Below, in pieces: positions 7,546 through 16,708 of a stretch of 48,057 nt of DNA; position 1 is the first letter of the stretch; the number at the start of each line of letters is the position of its first letter. The notes below the pieces were generated by a model that searched no databases, was not told where the DNA came from, and saw nothing but the letters and a program-made list of their open reading frames with translations. This stretch comes from Acidobacteriota bacterium (GTDB taxonomy: Bacteria; Acidobacteriota; Terriglobia; UBA7540): assembly GCA_021827245.1 (NCBI GenBank), contig JAKAWN010000005.1:1-48057 (forward strand), read 5' to 3'. The position numbers and the translations under genes were made by a program.

Positions 7546-8397
7546 CTACGGCGTTCGGCTGCTTTGAAAACTCCGGACCACCTGCTGCTGATCGCTGGAA
7601 GCCTGTCCTGCCTTCGAGTGGGAAACGGCGCGGCGAGGGGCAGAGAACTGTCGAGCTTGCAGGCTGAACTCGGCTACAACGGGGAGGTGGTCTGAGGCGA
7701 TCAGCGCCATACGGCTGCGGTGGCGGCCCAGATAATGGAGATTCAATCCGCCGTCAAAGTAGATGTGATCGAGGCGGAAGAGCGGCAGGACGCAAGGATA
7801 GGTCCGGTTGCGCCCGGCATAAAGTTGAGCATCATTGGCTCGAAAGTGCGCAGAGAGCAGACGCGAGGCAAGTCCCGGAAACCATTCATTGAAATCGCCC
7901 AGAACGATGCGCGCTCCCGCCAGTTGGCCGTTGCGCAGAATATGCTCGCTGACCAGGCGCTGTGCCTGCTCCCGGCGCTCGCGGAAATCAGTTCCCATGT
8001 GGACGTTAAACAGGTGGAGAAGCTGTCCGTCCCCCAGCCGCACGTCCGCTCGCAGGACGCCCCGCGGCTCACGTCCGCGAGTGGTGATATCGTAATTCCA
8101 GAATCCTAGAACCGGAAAACGCGACAGCAACAGGTTGCCGTAAGGCGCGCCGTTGTAATGCCGGACCTCTCCGAAAACAGGGTGATAACCGAGGCTGTCC
8201 GCCACAAAGCGCGCCTGGTCCTGCCTGGAGCGCCCACCGCTCCGGACCACTTCCTGCAGCGCAATCACATCGGCGTCCAACTCGTCCAGCACCTGAGCAA
8301 TTCTCTCCGGGCGCACGCGCTGATCGAGTCCGCGGCATTTGTGAATATTGTAGGTAGCTACGCGAAACGTATGAGACCTTCTATTGCCACTCGCCAT
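7546..8397 (-). CDS. Endonuclease/exonuclease/phosphatase (EEP) family protein, YbhP-like
   Basis: The 283-residue protein has all EEP landmarks in order: VATYNIHKC near the N-terminus, the metal-binding Glu in ALQEVV, HLFNVHMGTDF, VLGDFNEW and the terminal ASDHLPVVAEF. The fold covers DNases, sphingomyelinases and inositol-phosphate phosphatases. It lies about 100 bases downstream of a cardiolipin synthase on the same strand. E. coli has the same pairing (clsB/ybhO next to ybhP), which points to a phospholipid-related role rather than DNA repair; this is inference from context. The C-terminal 30 residues are Ser/Gln-rich and probably disordered. Confidence 0.87.
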   Translation of the reverse strand: MASGNRRSHTFRVATYNIHKCRGLDQRVRPERIAQVLDELDADVIALQEVVRSGGRSRQDQARFVADSLGYHPVFGEVRHYNGAPYGNLLLSRFPVLGFWNYDITTRGREPRGVLRADVRLGDGQLLHLFNVHMGTDFRERREQAQRLVSEHILRNGQLAGARIVLGDFNEWFPGLASRLLSAHFRANDAQLYAGRNRTYPCVLPLFRLDHIYFDGGLNLHYLGRHRSRMALIASDHLPVVAEFSLQARQFSAPRRAVSHSKAGQASSDQQQVVRSFQSSRTP

Positions 8398-8497
8398 AAA
8401 CCAATAGCCCCGCCGACGCCTGCCTGCGGGTGCTTATCTCCTTTAGATGCAATATCGTTGAAAATCGATTTAGCCTGGGAATGAGATTTATCCTTCT

Positions 8498-9997
8498 TCA
8501 TGGGGCTTCCGGCATGACGGGAGGAGTATTCTCTGTATCTTCAGGAGCCTTCTTCCGTGGGAAACGGAGCCGCCACGCCTGCACAAGTAGCGTTAGAGCT
8601 ACCCATGCGCCCAGAACGGCGAACACTCCGGCAACAACTTTCGGGAAAAAGATCGCAAAGGCTACAAAGCCTATCAGAGTCAGCCCACCGGTCAGCATCA
8701 GTGACGCTTCTGCCGGGCCCAGGACACGGCTGCGCGTGACCGCGGCACCGACGACTTTGCCCATCCGCAGAACTCCCTTGGCGGCCCAATTCGCGCTCCC
8801 GCGGACGGCGCCACGCGGCCTGGCACGCATCCTGCGCGGGACGATGGGGCGAGGGCGCCGCTTGCGCGTGAGAACAATTTCAGTGGCCTGGCTGAGATCG
8901 TCGAGATACATCGTCTGCATCTCTCCGGCAAAACCGTCGTCTTCAGCAATCACGTCGAGTTCCCAGTTGCCGAGCCAGCTTGCCAGATTCAGATTGGTTG
9001 ATCCCACCCGGGCCCAGTGGCCGTCGGCAACTGCTGTTTTGGCGTGGAGCATCGGCCCGTTCCATTCAAAGACTCGCACGCCAGCCTCGATGAGAATGCG
9101 GTAACCGGCACGGGAAATGGCCCTGACGAAGGGCACGTCGCCCGCGCGCGGCAGCAGCAGGCGAACATCAACGCCATCAGCCGCCGCCGCGCACAGCGCC
9201 TGCACGTAGGATGACGTTCCCACAAAATAGGCGTCCGTCAGCCAGATCGACTCCCGGGCCAGCGCAGCGATTAACTGGTCCAGCCGGTACACTGACGCGA
9301 CGCCCGGCTGCGTGGCGATGATTCGCAGGCTGACGCTGCCTGCGGCAGCAGGGGCGCCGCCGTTCCCGAGTTCACCCGCGGGCAACGGGGAACCGCACGC
9401 CGCCCAGGTTGAGGCAAATGCTCTTTCAACCTCAGCCACCGCCGGCCCTTCAATGGAAATCCCAGTGTCGCGCCAGGGTGCAATCCGGCGCTCCGGATTC
9501 CCGGCCCAGTGCCGCCCAACGCACAGCCCGGTGACGAAGGCGATTCGGCTGTCCACGACGATGGTCTTTCTGTGGTCGCGGCTGAGCCATCCGAAGGCGC
9601 TGTCAATGTGGGGCGGATTGAAGCATCGAACTTCCACTCCGGCGCGGCGTAGCGACCGCCAGAAGGTCCACCCGCTGCGGAGAATCGCTCCCATCCAGTC
9701 ATAGATCAGCCGCACCCTCACACCCTCGCGGGCTTTCCGGGCCAGAAGACCGGCGAATTCACGTCCCACATCGTCGTCGTGAATGATGTAGCTTTCAAAA
9801 TAGATTGTGCGCTCAGCCTGTTCGATGGCCTCTTTCCAGGCAGGGTAATTCTCCTCCGCGTTGCGCAACAGGCGTACGCGGTTGCCGGAGATCAGGGGCG
9901 CACCGGCCGTCCTGGAAAAGGCCTGGTTGGCGAGCAGCCGAAGCGCCGAAAGGGTCTCATCTGTGATCGGTGCGATGCGGTTATCCGCTAATGCCAT
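8498..9997 (-). CDS. clsB: Cardiolipin synthase, ClsB-like (phospholipase D superfamily)
   Basis: The 499-residue protein carries two HKD motifs: HRKTIVVD in the first PLD domain (SRDHRKTIVVDSRIAFVTG) and HAKTAVAD in the second (MLHAKTAVADGHWARVGSTNLN). Each has the H-x-K-x4-D pattern and downstream G/S residues. Cardiolipin synthases of this type condense phosphatidyl groups at the membrane. There is no N-terminal membrane anchor, as in ClsB; instead about 45 hydrophobic residues near the C-terminus (TGGLTLIGFVAFAIFF...) probably form a two-helix anchor, which is unusual for ClsB. The neighbouring EEP gene supports the ClsB assignment. No clear ribosome binding site was seen before the ATG. 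Confidence 0.85.
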   Translation of the reverse strand: MALADNRIAPITDETLSALRLLANQAFSRTAGAPLISGNRVRLLRNAEENYPAWKEAIEQAERTIYFESYIIHDDDVGREFAGLLARKAREGVRVRLIYDWMGAILRSGWTFWRSLRRAGVEVRCFNPPHIDSAFGWLSRDHRKTIVVDSRIAFVTGLCVGRHWAGNPERRIAPWRDTGISIEGPAVAEVERAFASTWAACGSPLPAGELGNGGAPAAAGSVSLRIIATQPGVASVYRLDQLIAALARESIWLTDAYFVGTSSYVQALCAAAADGVDVRLLLPRAGDVPFVRAISRAGYRILIEAGVRVFEWNGPMLHAKTAVADGHWARVGSTNLNLASWLGNWELDVIAEDDGFAGEMQTMYLDDLSQATEIVLTRKRRPRPIVPRRMRARPRGAVRGSANWAAKGVLRMGKVVGAAVTRSRVLGPAEASLMLTGGLTLIGFVAFAIFFPKVVAGVFAVLGAWVALTLLVQAWRLRFPRKKAPEDTENTPPVMPEAP

Positions 9998-10057
9998 CAG
10001 GTACTATGATAACGCGGGAATGCAAGGAATCTTGCAGGATGGTAATGACTCAGTTTC

Positions 10058-10127
10058 ATTTGTGGCACCGGCGTCCTCGCCCGTGCCGCGCCCAAAACAC
10101 ATGGCCAAGACGCCCGTGCCACAAAAT
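10058..10127. repeat. Imperfect inverted repeat (tgtggcac...gtgccaca)
   Basis: atttgtggcaccggcgtc (10058-10075) is mirrored by gacgcccgtgccacaaaat (10109-10127). The middle is GC-rich. It lies between the divergent cls and methyltransferase genes and could form a long stem; it looks like another dispersed palindromic repeat rather than a terminator, since no T-run follows. Confidence 0.6.
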
Positions 10128-10206
10128 AGGAAAGGAACTGAGACACCACCTGCAGGTTGGTGACCGAACAAGGGAGCACGATTCGCCTTTGCAGTTTTGC
10201 TCCGGC

Positions 10207-10824
10207 ATGGTTACAATTCGCAAGATGCCTACTGAATTAAAAGGAACGAAGGTTTTTGATCTCACCGAACCTCCTGCGGCACTGGCCGGGATTGCGGCCC
10301 GGACCAAGGCCCTGGGATTCAACGTGGCCTCCGAGCCGCTTACGGGGGCTTTGCTGCGTACGCTGGCGGCCTCAAAGCCGGGCGGCCGGCTTCTGGAATT
10401 GGGAACCGGAACAGGAGTTGCCACGGCATGGATCCTGGCCGGAATGGATGCGCAATCAAGCCTGACCAGTGTTGACATCGACGCCGAACATCAGGCGGTG
10501 GCGCGCGAATTTCTCGGCAATGACAGCCGCCTGGAACTAGTCCTGGAAGACGGCTACCAGTTCCTGAAGCGCCAGCCGGCGGAAAATTACGATTTTGTTT
10601 TTGCGGATGCCATCCCCGGCAAGTTCGAACGCCTTGAGGAGTGCCTGCGAGTCGTGAAGCCGGGCGGCTTTTACATCATCGATGACATGTTACCTCTTCC
10701 CAAGTGGCCCAAAGCCCACGTGCAAAGGGTCTCGCTCCTGATGAACCAATTGACAGACGACACTCGCCTTACCATCGCCAAGCTCGCCTGGGCCACCGGC
10801 ATAGTGGTAGCGGTCAAGCGATAG
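10207..10824 (+). CDS. SAM-dependent O-methyltransferase-like protein
   Basis: The 205-residue single-domain class I methyltransferase has motif I LLELGTGTGVATAWIL, the acidic ribose-binding strand LTSVDIDAEHQ, FVFADAIPGKF and RVVKPGGFYIIDDML. The overall plan resembles family 3 O-methyltransferases (COG4122) acting on catechol-like or small substrates. The substrate is unknown. Two in-frame ATG codons, 10207 and 10225, are possible and neither has a clear Shine-Dalgarno sequence. The frame remains open upstream to about 9970 but that part runs through an inverted repeat and is not convincing. Confidence 0.8.
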   Translation: MVTIRKMPTELKGTKVFDLTEPPAALAGIAARTKALGFNVASEPLTGALLRTLAASKPGGRLLELGTGTGVATAWILAGMDAQSSLTSVDIDAEHQAVAREFLGNDSRLELVLEDGYQFLKRQPAENYDFVFADAIPGKFERLEECLRVVKPGGFYIIDDMLPLPKWPKAHVQRVSLLMNQLTDDTRLTIAKLAWATGIVVAVKR

Positions 10825-10833
10825 TGGCCCCGG

Positions 10834-10903
10834 CTGTAGCGCCGTCTATGAACTCCGGGTTTTAATTCAGGTGAAGGCCGGCGGTCATAGACCGCCGCTA
10901 CAG
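10834..10903. repeat. Imperfect inverted repeat (ctgtagcg...cgctacag)
   Basis: ctgtagcgccgtctatga at 10834-10851 is mirrored by tcatagaccgccgctacag ending at 10903. It shares the core gccgccgctacag with the element at 3274-3393, so the two look like members of one family. It directly follows the methyltransferase stop and may act as an mRNA hairpin. Confidence 0.6.
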
Positions 10904-10943
10904 GGCGCTCTGCGCATCTCATCATCTTTGGAGGTCTTCATCC

Positions 10944-11906
10944 ATGCAGAAACGCAAACTGGGAAATTCGGGAATCGAGGTTGCCCCTCTCGTTTTGGGG
11001 GGAAATGTGTTTGGCTGGACGGTCGATGAGACCACCGGATTCAAGCTGCTCGATGCATTTGTGGACGCCGGCTTTAATCTGATTGACACTGCCGACGTCT
11101 ATCCGAAATGGGCTCCCGGATGCGAGGGCGGAGAGTCAGAAGCTCTGATCGGCAAATGGCTTGAACGCAGCGGCCCGCGGAAAAGCGTGGTCCTCGCCAC
11201 GAAAGTGGGCAGCGAAATGGGGCCCGGACGCAAAGGCCTTTCGAAGGATTACATCCTGCGTGCGGTCGAGGGCTCTCTGCGCCGCCTGCGGACTGACTAT
11301 ATCGACCTTTACCAGTCCCACCGGGATGATCCGGACACGCCTCTGGAAGAGACACTCGAGGCTTACAGCCAGCTCATCCGGGAGGGCAAAGTCCGCGCCA
11401 TTGGCGCTTCGAACTACAGCGCCAGCCGGCTGGCCCAGGCGCTTGAAGCAAGCGCGAAAAACAGCCTCCCGCGTTACGAATCGCTCCAGCCCGAATACAA
11501 CCTTGTCGAGCGCCAGGGCTTTGAAAGCAGCCTCGAAGCGTTGTGCCGTGAGAGAAATCTCGGGGTCATCCCTTACTTTTCACTGGCCAGTGGCTTCCTC
11601 ACCGGAAAATACCACTCCGAGGCCGATCTTGAAAAAAGCGACCGGGGAAACTACGTCAAAAAGTACATGAACGAACGCGGCTTCCGCATTGTGGCGGCGG
11701 TTGCTGAAGTTGCCGGGCAGCTTAAGTCAACCCCGGCGCGGGTGGCGATTGCCTGGCTTATCGCACGGCCCGGCGTGACCGCGCCGATTGCCAGCGCGCG
11801 GACACATGACCAGTTGAATGATCTGATTGAAGCCACAATGCTCGAGCTCGATGATTCAACCATCGAGCACCTGAACAGGGCCAGCGCCTACTCCATGAGC
11901 GCCTAG
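10944..11906 (+). CDS. Aldo/keto reductase
   Basis: The 320-residue TIM-barrel oxidoreductase has the NADPH-dependent AKR catalytic tetrad: D48 in NLIDTADVYP, Y53, K87 in LATKVGSEM and the His of LYQSHRDDP. The C-terminal half has the cofactor-binding region ending IASARTHDQLNDLIEA. It resembles the YajO/YghZ-type AKR subgroup, which reduces aldehydes or sugars; the exact substrate is unknown. GGAGG lies about nine bases before the ATG. It may take part in sugar metabolism with the surrounding carbohydrate genes, but no operon link is visible. Confidence 0.9.
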   Translation: MQKRKLGNSGIEVAPLVLGGNVFGWTVDETTGFKLLDAFVDAGFNLIDTADVYPKWAPGCEGGESEALIGKWLERSGPRKSVVLATKVGSEMGPGRKGLSKDYILRAVEGSLRRLRTDYIDLYQSHRDDPDTPLEETLEAYSQLIREGKVRAIGASNYSASRLAQALEASAKNSLPRYESLQPEYNLVERQGFESSLEALCRERNLGVIPYFSLASGFLTGKYHSEADLEKSDRGNYVKKYMNERGFRIVAAVAEVAGQLKSTPARVAIAWLIARPGVTAPIASARTHDQLNDLIEATMLELDDSTIEHLNRASAYSMSA

Positions 11907-12103
11907 GCATGAACCCGAATTGTATCGGGCGGCTACGACGCGGACGACGTGCCGCTGTCAGCAGGAAAACTCAGGCCTGCCAACCCATGGCGCCAAAACT
12001 ACGCCGTGGGGGCAGGATTTTTCCCCCCAGAGGGCTTTTTGATGAGGGTCGAGCCACGGCAATCGATAAACTGACCGACCGTGGCTGCGACCTTGATGCG
12101 GCT

Positions 12104-13435
12104 TTACTGGTTAATGACGGTGCCGTCGGGCCACCGGATGACCCCCCATCCGCCATTGAGGTTGTTGCGTATATCATGGAAGGGATGCTTGGCGGCGAGT
12201 GCCTCATCCACTTCAATGCCCCACCCGGGCTTGTCGCTGGCCCACAAATAGCCATCTTTAAATGTCGCGCAGCCCTGGAAGATCTCGGCCTCGAGACCTC
12301 GGATGATGCCCCCTTCCTGGATACCAAAATTGCGGCTGGCAAGGTCCAGGTGCAGTTGAGCCGTGTGGCCCACGGGCGAGACGTCTGGCGGGCCGTGCCA
12401 GGCGGTCTTGACACCGTACGCCTGAGCGAGGATGGCGACCTTATGGGCCGGCGTCAGGCCTCCGATTTGCGACACGTGGCAGCGGATGTAGTCGATCAGG
12501 CGCCCCTCAATCAGCGGTTGCCACTCATGCGGGTTGTTAAACAGTTCCCCCATAGCAATTGAGGTCGTGCAGTGTTCCCGGATCTGCCGGAAATAGTCAA
12601 TGTGCTCGGGCGGAAGCGGGTCTTCGAGATAGAACAACCGGAGCGGTTCGAGGTCTTTTGCAAACTGCACCGCCTCGTGCGGAGTGACGCGCTCATGCAC
12701 GTCGTGAATCAACCCGATTTCTTCACCAAGCTGCTGCCGGCACTGTTCCATCACTTTCTGGGTCAGGCGCATATAAGGGGCAGGATCGAATACGGGGCCG
12801 GAGTGCAAACCTTTGAAGGCCGGCCCACTGCGCGGGCCATAGGCGTCCATGCCGGGAACGCCCACCATGACTTTGACAACCTTGAATCCCTGGTCCATCA
12901 TCTGGTGGACGCGATCGACAGCCTGCGAGGCGTCCGTAGAGCCGATGGTGGCGTAAGTCACGGCCGCTTCACGCGCTTTGCCGCCCAGCAACTGATAAAC
13001 AGGCATGTTGGCCTGCCGGCCCTTGATGTCCCACAGCGCCTGGTCAACTCCGCTGATCGCATTGTTGAGCACGGGGCCGTTGCGCCAGTAGGAGCTGTTG
13101 TAGGCGGCCTGCCAGGTATCCTCGATGCGGTCCGTCGGCATGCCGACCAGTAGCGGTTTGAGATATTTCTCCACCGCAGGAATCACCAGATCGGCGCGCT
13201 GGGTAAAGGTGCCGCACCCGTAACCGTAAAGCCCAGGCTGATCGGTGATGACTTTCACCACAATCAGCCGGGCATACTGTGGCTGCGTTGCGATGACCTT
13301 GATGTCTTTGATGATGGGTGTTGGCAGTCCGCGTGTGGCGCGTGCTTCCTGCTCCTGCGCCGCCAGCGGCCGTGCCGCCAACGCCGCACCGAGGGCTCCC
13401 GTCACACCCAGTTGAAAAACTTCTCTTCTCTCCAT
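12104..13435 (-). CDS. Mannonate dehydratase-like enolase-superfamily enzyme (RspA/ManD type)
   Basis: The 443-residue protein starts with a probable export signal (RREVFQLGVTGALGAALAARPLAAQ), followed by an enolase-superfamily capping domain and a TIM barrel. Signature segments are LIHDVHERVTPHEAVQFAKDLEP, LFYLEDPLPPEHIDYF, SIAMGELFNNPHEW, CHVSQIGGLTPAHK and the barrel end WHGPPDVSPVGHTAQLHLDLAS. These match the RspA/ManD group, which dehydrates D-mannonate or D-gluconate with Mg2+. ManD enzymes are normally cytoplasmic, so the signal-like N-terminus is unusual, although similar leaders are common in acidobacterial and planctomycete homologues. AGGAG precedes the ATG. D-mannonate specificity is inferred. 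Confidence 0.85.
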   Translation of the reverse strand: MERREVFQLGVTGALGAALAARPLAAQEQEARATRGLPTPIIKDIKVIATQPQYARLIVVKVITDQPGLYGYGCGTFTQRADLVIPAVEKYLKPLLVGMPTDRIEDTWQAAYNSSYWRNGPVLNNAISGVDQALWDIKGRQANMPVYQLLGGKAREAAVTYATIGSTDASQAVDRVHQMMDQGFKVVKVMVGVPGMDAYGPRSGPAFKGLHSGPVFDPAPYMRLTQKVMEQCRQQLGEEIGLIHDVHERVTPHEAVQFAKDLEPLRLFYLEDPLPPEHIDYFRQIREHCTTSIAMGELFNNPHEWQPLIEGRLIDYIRCHVSQIGGLTPAHKVAILAQAYGVKTAWHGPPDVSPVGHTAQLHLDLASRNFGIQEGGIIRGLEAEIFQGCATFKDGYLWASDKPGWGIEVDEALAAKHPFHDIRNNLNGGWGVIRWPDGTVINQ

Positions 13436-14221
13436 GAAAGTCTCCTATGATGTTGATCTGCCCTTGCTTCCTTCGAGGCAAGAGTGTGGGCACCCTATTA
13501 ATGCGCCCGAATGATATTGGGTCGTCGGCGAACTCTGAAGAACCCGGGACACGATCTAAGACTTGCCAGGCATGCTCCAGAAATGAATTTCCTGCCCAAG
13601 TCTCCGAAAGACCCTATCAAAGCTCTTGGTCGGCGTCAAATGAAAACTGATTTCTCGAAGGCCCGGGTTTCCGAATCCTGCATGTGGGGGTGAAGATTGG
13701 GTGGTGGCGGCCAATAGGGAACATCGCCCGGCGCTGGCTGTTCTACTTTACTCAGAATTTACCGGTACCGGAAAACACGGGAAGATATACAGGAGTCAAA
13801 TGATTGAATTTGCCGATGCGGCGTGACTTTCCAGATCCGACAACCGTGCCCGGAATACATGCCGGTTGAAGGACGGGCTTTCAGGGGGCCGGTGCGAGGC
13901 GTAGTCGATTGCCTGCCGAGGGTCGCGGCCCCACAATCCTTGACTTTGTGGGCCTGAGTGAGGATGCTTTCTGGTTTGACAAGGACGATGTGGTTAAGCG
14001 GGGCGGATGGAGGCCCGGGGAATCCCGGTTCGGCTTCTGGGACACTTTCGAGAGGGCTGCTGATAATTTCTTGCAATGGTGCCGAAAGCCGCCGATGATC
14101 GTGGAGAGCCATTCGCCATCTCAAGGCGGAGCCAGTTGAGGGACTGTTTTCCCCGAGCAGCGACATGTCTTTGCGCGAGAGGGAAGGAATTAGAGTTACC
14201 AAGCCAACGGAGGATTCGTAG
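13436..14221. other. 786-bp intergenic region without a recognisable gene
   Basis: Short open frames exist on both strands, but none has a recognisable domain or good ribosome binding site. It separates the divergent ManD-like and beta-barrel genes and should carry their promoters. A palindromic ttaccggtaccgg sequence lies near 13757-13771 and could be an operator; this is weak. Confidence 0.5.
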
Positions 14222-14926
14222 ATGAATGTTCGCAAGTTCGTTCAAGGGGTCGTGATCTTTATAATTCTTGGCGCAAGCACGGCGGTGTTGCACGCCCAGA
14301 CCTTCCGGGTCTTCGCCATGGGTACCGGGTCGATGCTTTTCGACAAAAGATACTACAACGTCTACGGAGCCGCTTTGGGGTCGACTTACAATATCGGTGA
14401 CGGATATACGGTGGGAGGCGAATATCACTTGTGGAAGAACCTGGGCGTGGAAGGCTCATACACGCATGTTCTCAATACTCTGGTCGTTACAGATTTTTAT
14501 AATGCCGCCGTCCCGAACAATAAGACGGGATATGACATTGCAAATCAGAGGGTCAGTCTGGATGCTATTGCCTATTCGCCGAGGTCCCTCAAAGGCGTGC
14601 GGCCTTATATTTCCGCCGGAGTCGAATTTGACCGCTTCGTGCCAACGAGCCAAGCCGTGACTACAGCTAAGGGAAGCTTCAATGGAGTGCCGAACACCGT
14701 CCTTTCGCCGGACAGTAAATTCGGATTCAACTTCGGCGGCGGCGTTGAAATAAAGCTGGTCAGCATGGTTGCTGTTCGGGTTGATCTTCGAGACCACATT
14801 ACCGGCTCACCCACTTTCGGTCTCCCCGCCCAGGCGACAACAGCTTTCACTTCCTACTACCCCATCAGCGGCTCTGCGAGTCACGTGGAGGCTTCTGCGG
14901 GCTTTGTCTTCCAGTTCGGGAAGTAG
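14222..14926 (+). CDS. Outer-membrane beta-barrel protein, unknown function
   Basis: The 234-residue protein has a Sec signal peptide (MNVRKFVQGVVIFIILGASTAVLHAQ, cleavage probably after HA or AQ). The mature part consists of alternating amphipathic strands, such as GDGYTVGGEYHLWKNLGVEGSYTHV, GVRPYISAGVEFDRF and FGFNFGGGVEIKLVSMVAVRVDLRDHI, and ends with a typical barrel closure, ASAGFVFQFGK. It resembles small eight-stranded OmpA/OmpW-type porins, which are abundant in Acidobacteriota. GGAGG lies about eight bases before the ATG, supporting the start. Ligand and role are unknown. Confidence 0.8.
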   Translation: MNVRKFVQGVVIFIILGASTAVLHAQTFRVFAMGTGSMLFDKRYYNVYGAALGSTYNIGDGYTVGGEYHLWKNLGVEGSYTHVLNTLVVTDFYNAAVPNNKTGYDIANQRVSLDAIAYSPRSLKGVRPYISAGVEFDRFVPTSQAVTTAKGSFNGVPNTVLSPDSKFGFNFGGGVEIKLVSMVAVRVDLRDHITGSPTFGLPAQATTAFTSYYPISGSASHVEASAGFVFQFGK

Positions 14927-15101
14927 ATTCGCAACCATTGCGGGGGCACCTCATCGCGCGCCACAACGCGCCTTGGGATAAAGGCTGGTTTTGCTGTTCC
15001 GAATGTTGCATGATGATAGCGCGAATTGACTGGCTTTGGACACTATGGAGTGTTGATCTGTAATTGTGACGACAGCGTTGTTTGTGGGGAGGGATCGGCC
15101 G

Positions 15102-16622
15102 ATGAAGATCACGCGCTCGTGGGAATGGTTGTGGATTGGAATTGTTGCGACCGTGATGATGGTTGCGGTGCCGGATCCGTGCTTGCGCGCGCAGGCATCA
15201 GGCAAAGTTCAGGTGGATTGGGGACAAGTGCAGGAGGTTTCAAAAACAACTCCGACGCTGCAGGTTGTGGTGAATCCGCCGCTGCGGCGGGGATCGAAGA
15301 TTCATGACAGGGTTTTTCAGAACCTGAAAGACCTGGGGGCCGACTACGTGCGCTATGTTCCATGGCTGCCTTATCCGAAGCTTGCCGTGGCTGAGCTGAA
15401 GCCCCCTGAAAACGGCAAGACGTCGTGGGATTTTTCGCTGATTGACCCGATGATGGAAGATTTCCTGAATGCCACGGCGGGCCATTCGGTGATCATCAAC
15501 TTCAGCACCATCCCTCAATGGATGTGGAAAACGCCAAAGCCCGTGGCGTATCCGTCGGACCCGGACCAGGTGGACTGGAACTATGAGCAGGGAACTGAGC
15601 TGCGCGACCCCAGCATGAAGCAGGTGGCGGATTACTACGCGCGGCTGGTGAGCTGGTACACGCAGGGTGGTTTTACAGACGAATACGGCAAGCGGCACGA
15701 GTCCGGACATCATTACAAGATCCAGTACTGGGAAGTCCTGAACGAGGTAGATTTTGAGCACCACATGAGTCCGGAATTTTACACGCGTCTTTACGATGCC
15801 ATCGTTGGAGCGATCCGCAAGGTCGATCCCAGCATCAAGTTTGTGGGAGGTGCGCTGGCCGCGCCTTCGATCAATCCGCAGTTCTTTGACTACTTTCTGA
15901 ATCATCAGAATCACAAAGCGGGCATTCCTCTCGATATGATCTCGTATCACTTTTACGCCAGTCCCACGCCGGGCCAGAACATCAATGACTGGCAATACAC
16001 TTTCTTTGACCAAGCCGACCGTTTTCTGGATACCGTGCGTTATATCCAGGCGATTCGCCAGCGGCTTTCGCCCGAGACCGAAACCGACACGGACGAACTG
16101 GGATGCATCCTGCCGTATGACACGGCGGACCACCTGGTCCGGCCGATTCCGAACGGTTACTGGAATCTGTGCGGAGCGATGTATGCCTACCTTTACGCGC
16201 AATTGGCGCACTTGGGCATCGAAGTGGCCGGGGAATCGCAGTTGGTCGGCTATCCCACGCAGTTCCCAAGCGTCTCGATGGTTGATTGGACCACCGGCCA
16301 GCCCAACGCCCGCTTCTGGGTGCTGAAACTTCTCCGTGACAATTGTGGCCCGGGCGACAAACTGGTAAAGACGGAAGGCGGATCCCAAACTGTTTATGCG
16401 CAGGGATTCGTGACGCCGGCGGGCCGCCATAAGCTTCTACTGATCAACAAACGCAATCGGCCTGCGGTTATTTCGCTGCCGGGTGCTATGGGATCGACGG
16501 AACGTTATGTTGACGAACAAACTGCAGAGGAGGGCATCGGAGTAGCTCGCCTGGCACGTGACGAGACGACGCTCAGCCCGTTTGAAGTCAGCGTAATCTA
16601 TTTGAAAAGATTGAAACCATGA
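15102..16622 (+). CDS. Clan GH-A glycoside hydrolase (GH39-like)
   Basis: The 506-residue protein has an N-terminal signal or anchor (WLWIGIVATVMMVAVPDPCLRAQA) and a (beta/alpha)8 hydrolase domain. The WEVLNEVDFEHH segment puts the acid/base Glu at residue 215 after the conserved Asn, as in clan GH-A. DMISYHFYASPTP and the acidic segment TETDTDELGC about 120 residues later resemble the second half of GH39 beta-xylosidase or GH5-like enzymes, where the nucleophile Glu would lie. A small beta-domain follows. GGGAGGG at about ten bases upstream favours the ATG at 15102 over an earlier GTG. It probably cleaves plant or microbial polysaccharides outside the cytoplasm. The family number is tentative. 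Confidence 0.75.
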   Translation: MKITRSWEWLWIGIVATVMMVAVPDPCLRAQASGKVQVDWGQVQEVSKTTPTLQVVVNPPLRRGSKIHDRVFQNLKDLGADYVRYVPWLPYPKLAVAELKPPENGKTSWDFSLIDPMMEDFLNATAGHSVIINFSTIPQWMWKTPKPVAYPSDPDQVDWNYEQGTELRDPSMKQVADYYARLVSWYTQGGFTDEYGKRHESGHHYKIQYWEVLNEVDFEHHMSPEFYTRLYDAIVGAIRKVDPSIKFVGGALAAPSINPQFFDYFLNHQNHKAGIPLDMISYHFYASPTPGQNINDWQYTFFDQADRFLDTVRYIQAIRQRLSPETETDTDELGCILPYDTADHLVRPIPNGYWNLCGAMYAYLYAQLAHLGIEVAGESQLVGYPTQFPSVSMVDWTTGQPNARFWVLKLLRDNCGPGDKLVKTEGGSQTVYAQGFVTPAGRHKLLLINKRNRPAVISLPGAMGSTERYVDEQTAEEGIGVARLARDETTLSPFEVSVIYLKRLKP

Positions 16623-16708
16623 GGATGTCGGGGCAGGTACCCTTGTTGGCGTCTGCGGCGTCTGACAGTTGAAGAGATATCAGTCAGGCTTGTGGCGGCG
16701 GAGACAGG

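Noticed and set aside
13759..14235. 158-codon minus-strand frame in the ManD/beta-barrel intergenic region
   Set aside because: No recognisable domain, Pro/Ser-rich, and it overlaps the beta-barrel start.
15240..16430. 396-codon minus-strand frame opposite the GH-A gene
   Set aside because: Arg/His-rich antisense shadow of a well-supported glycoside hydrolase.
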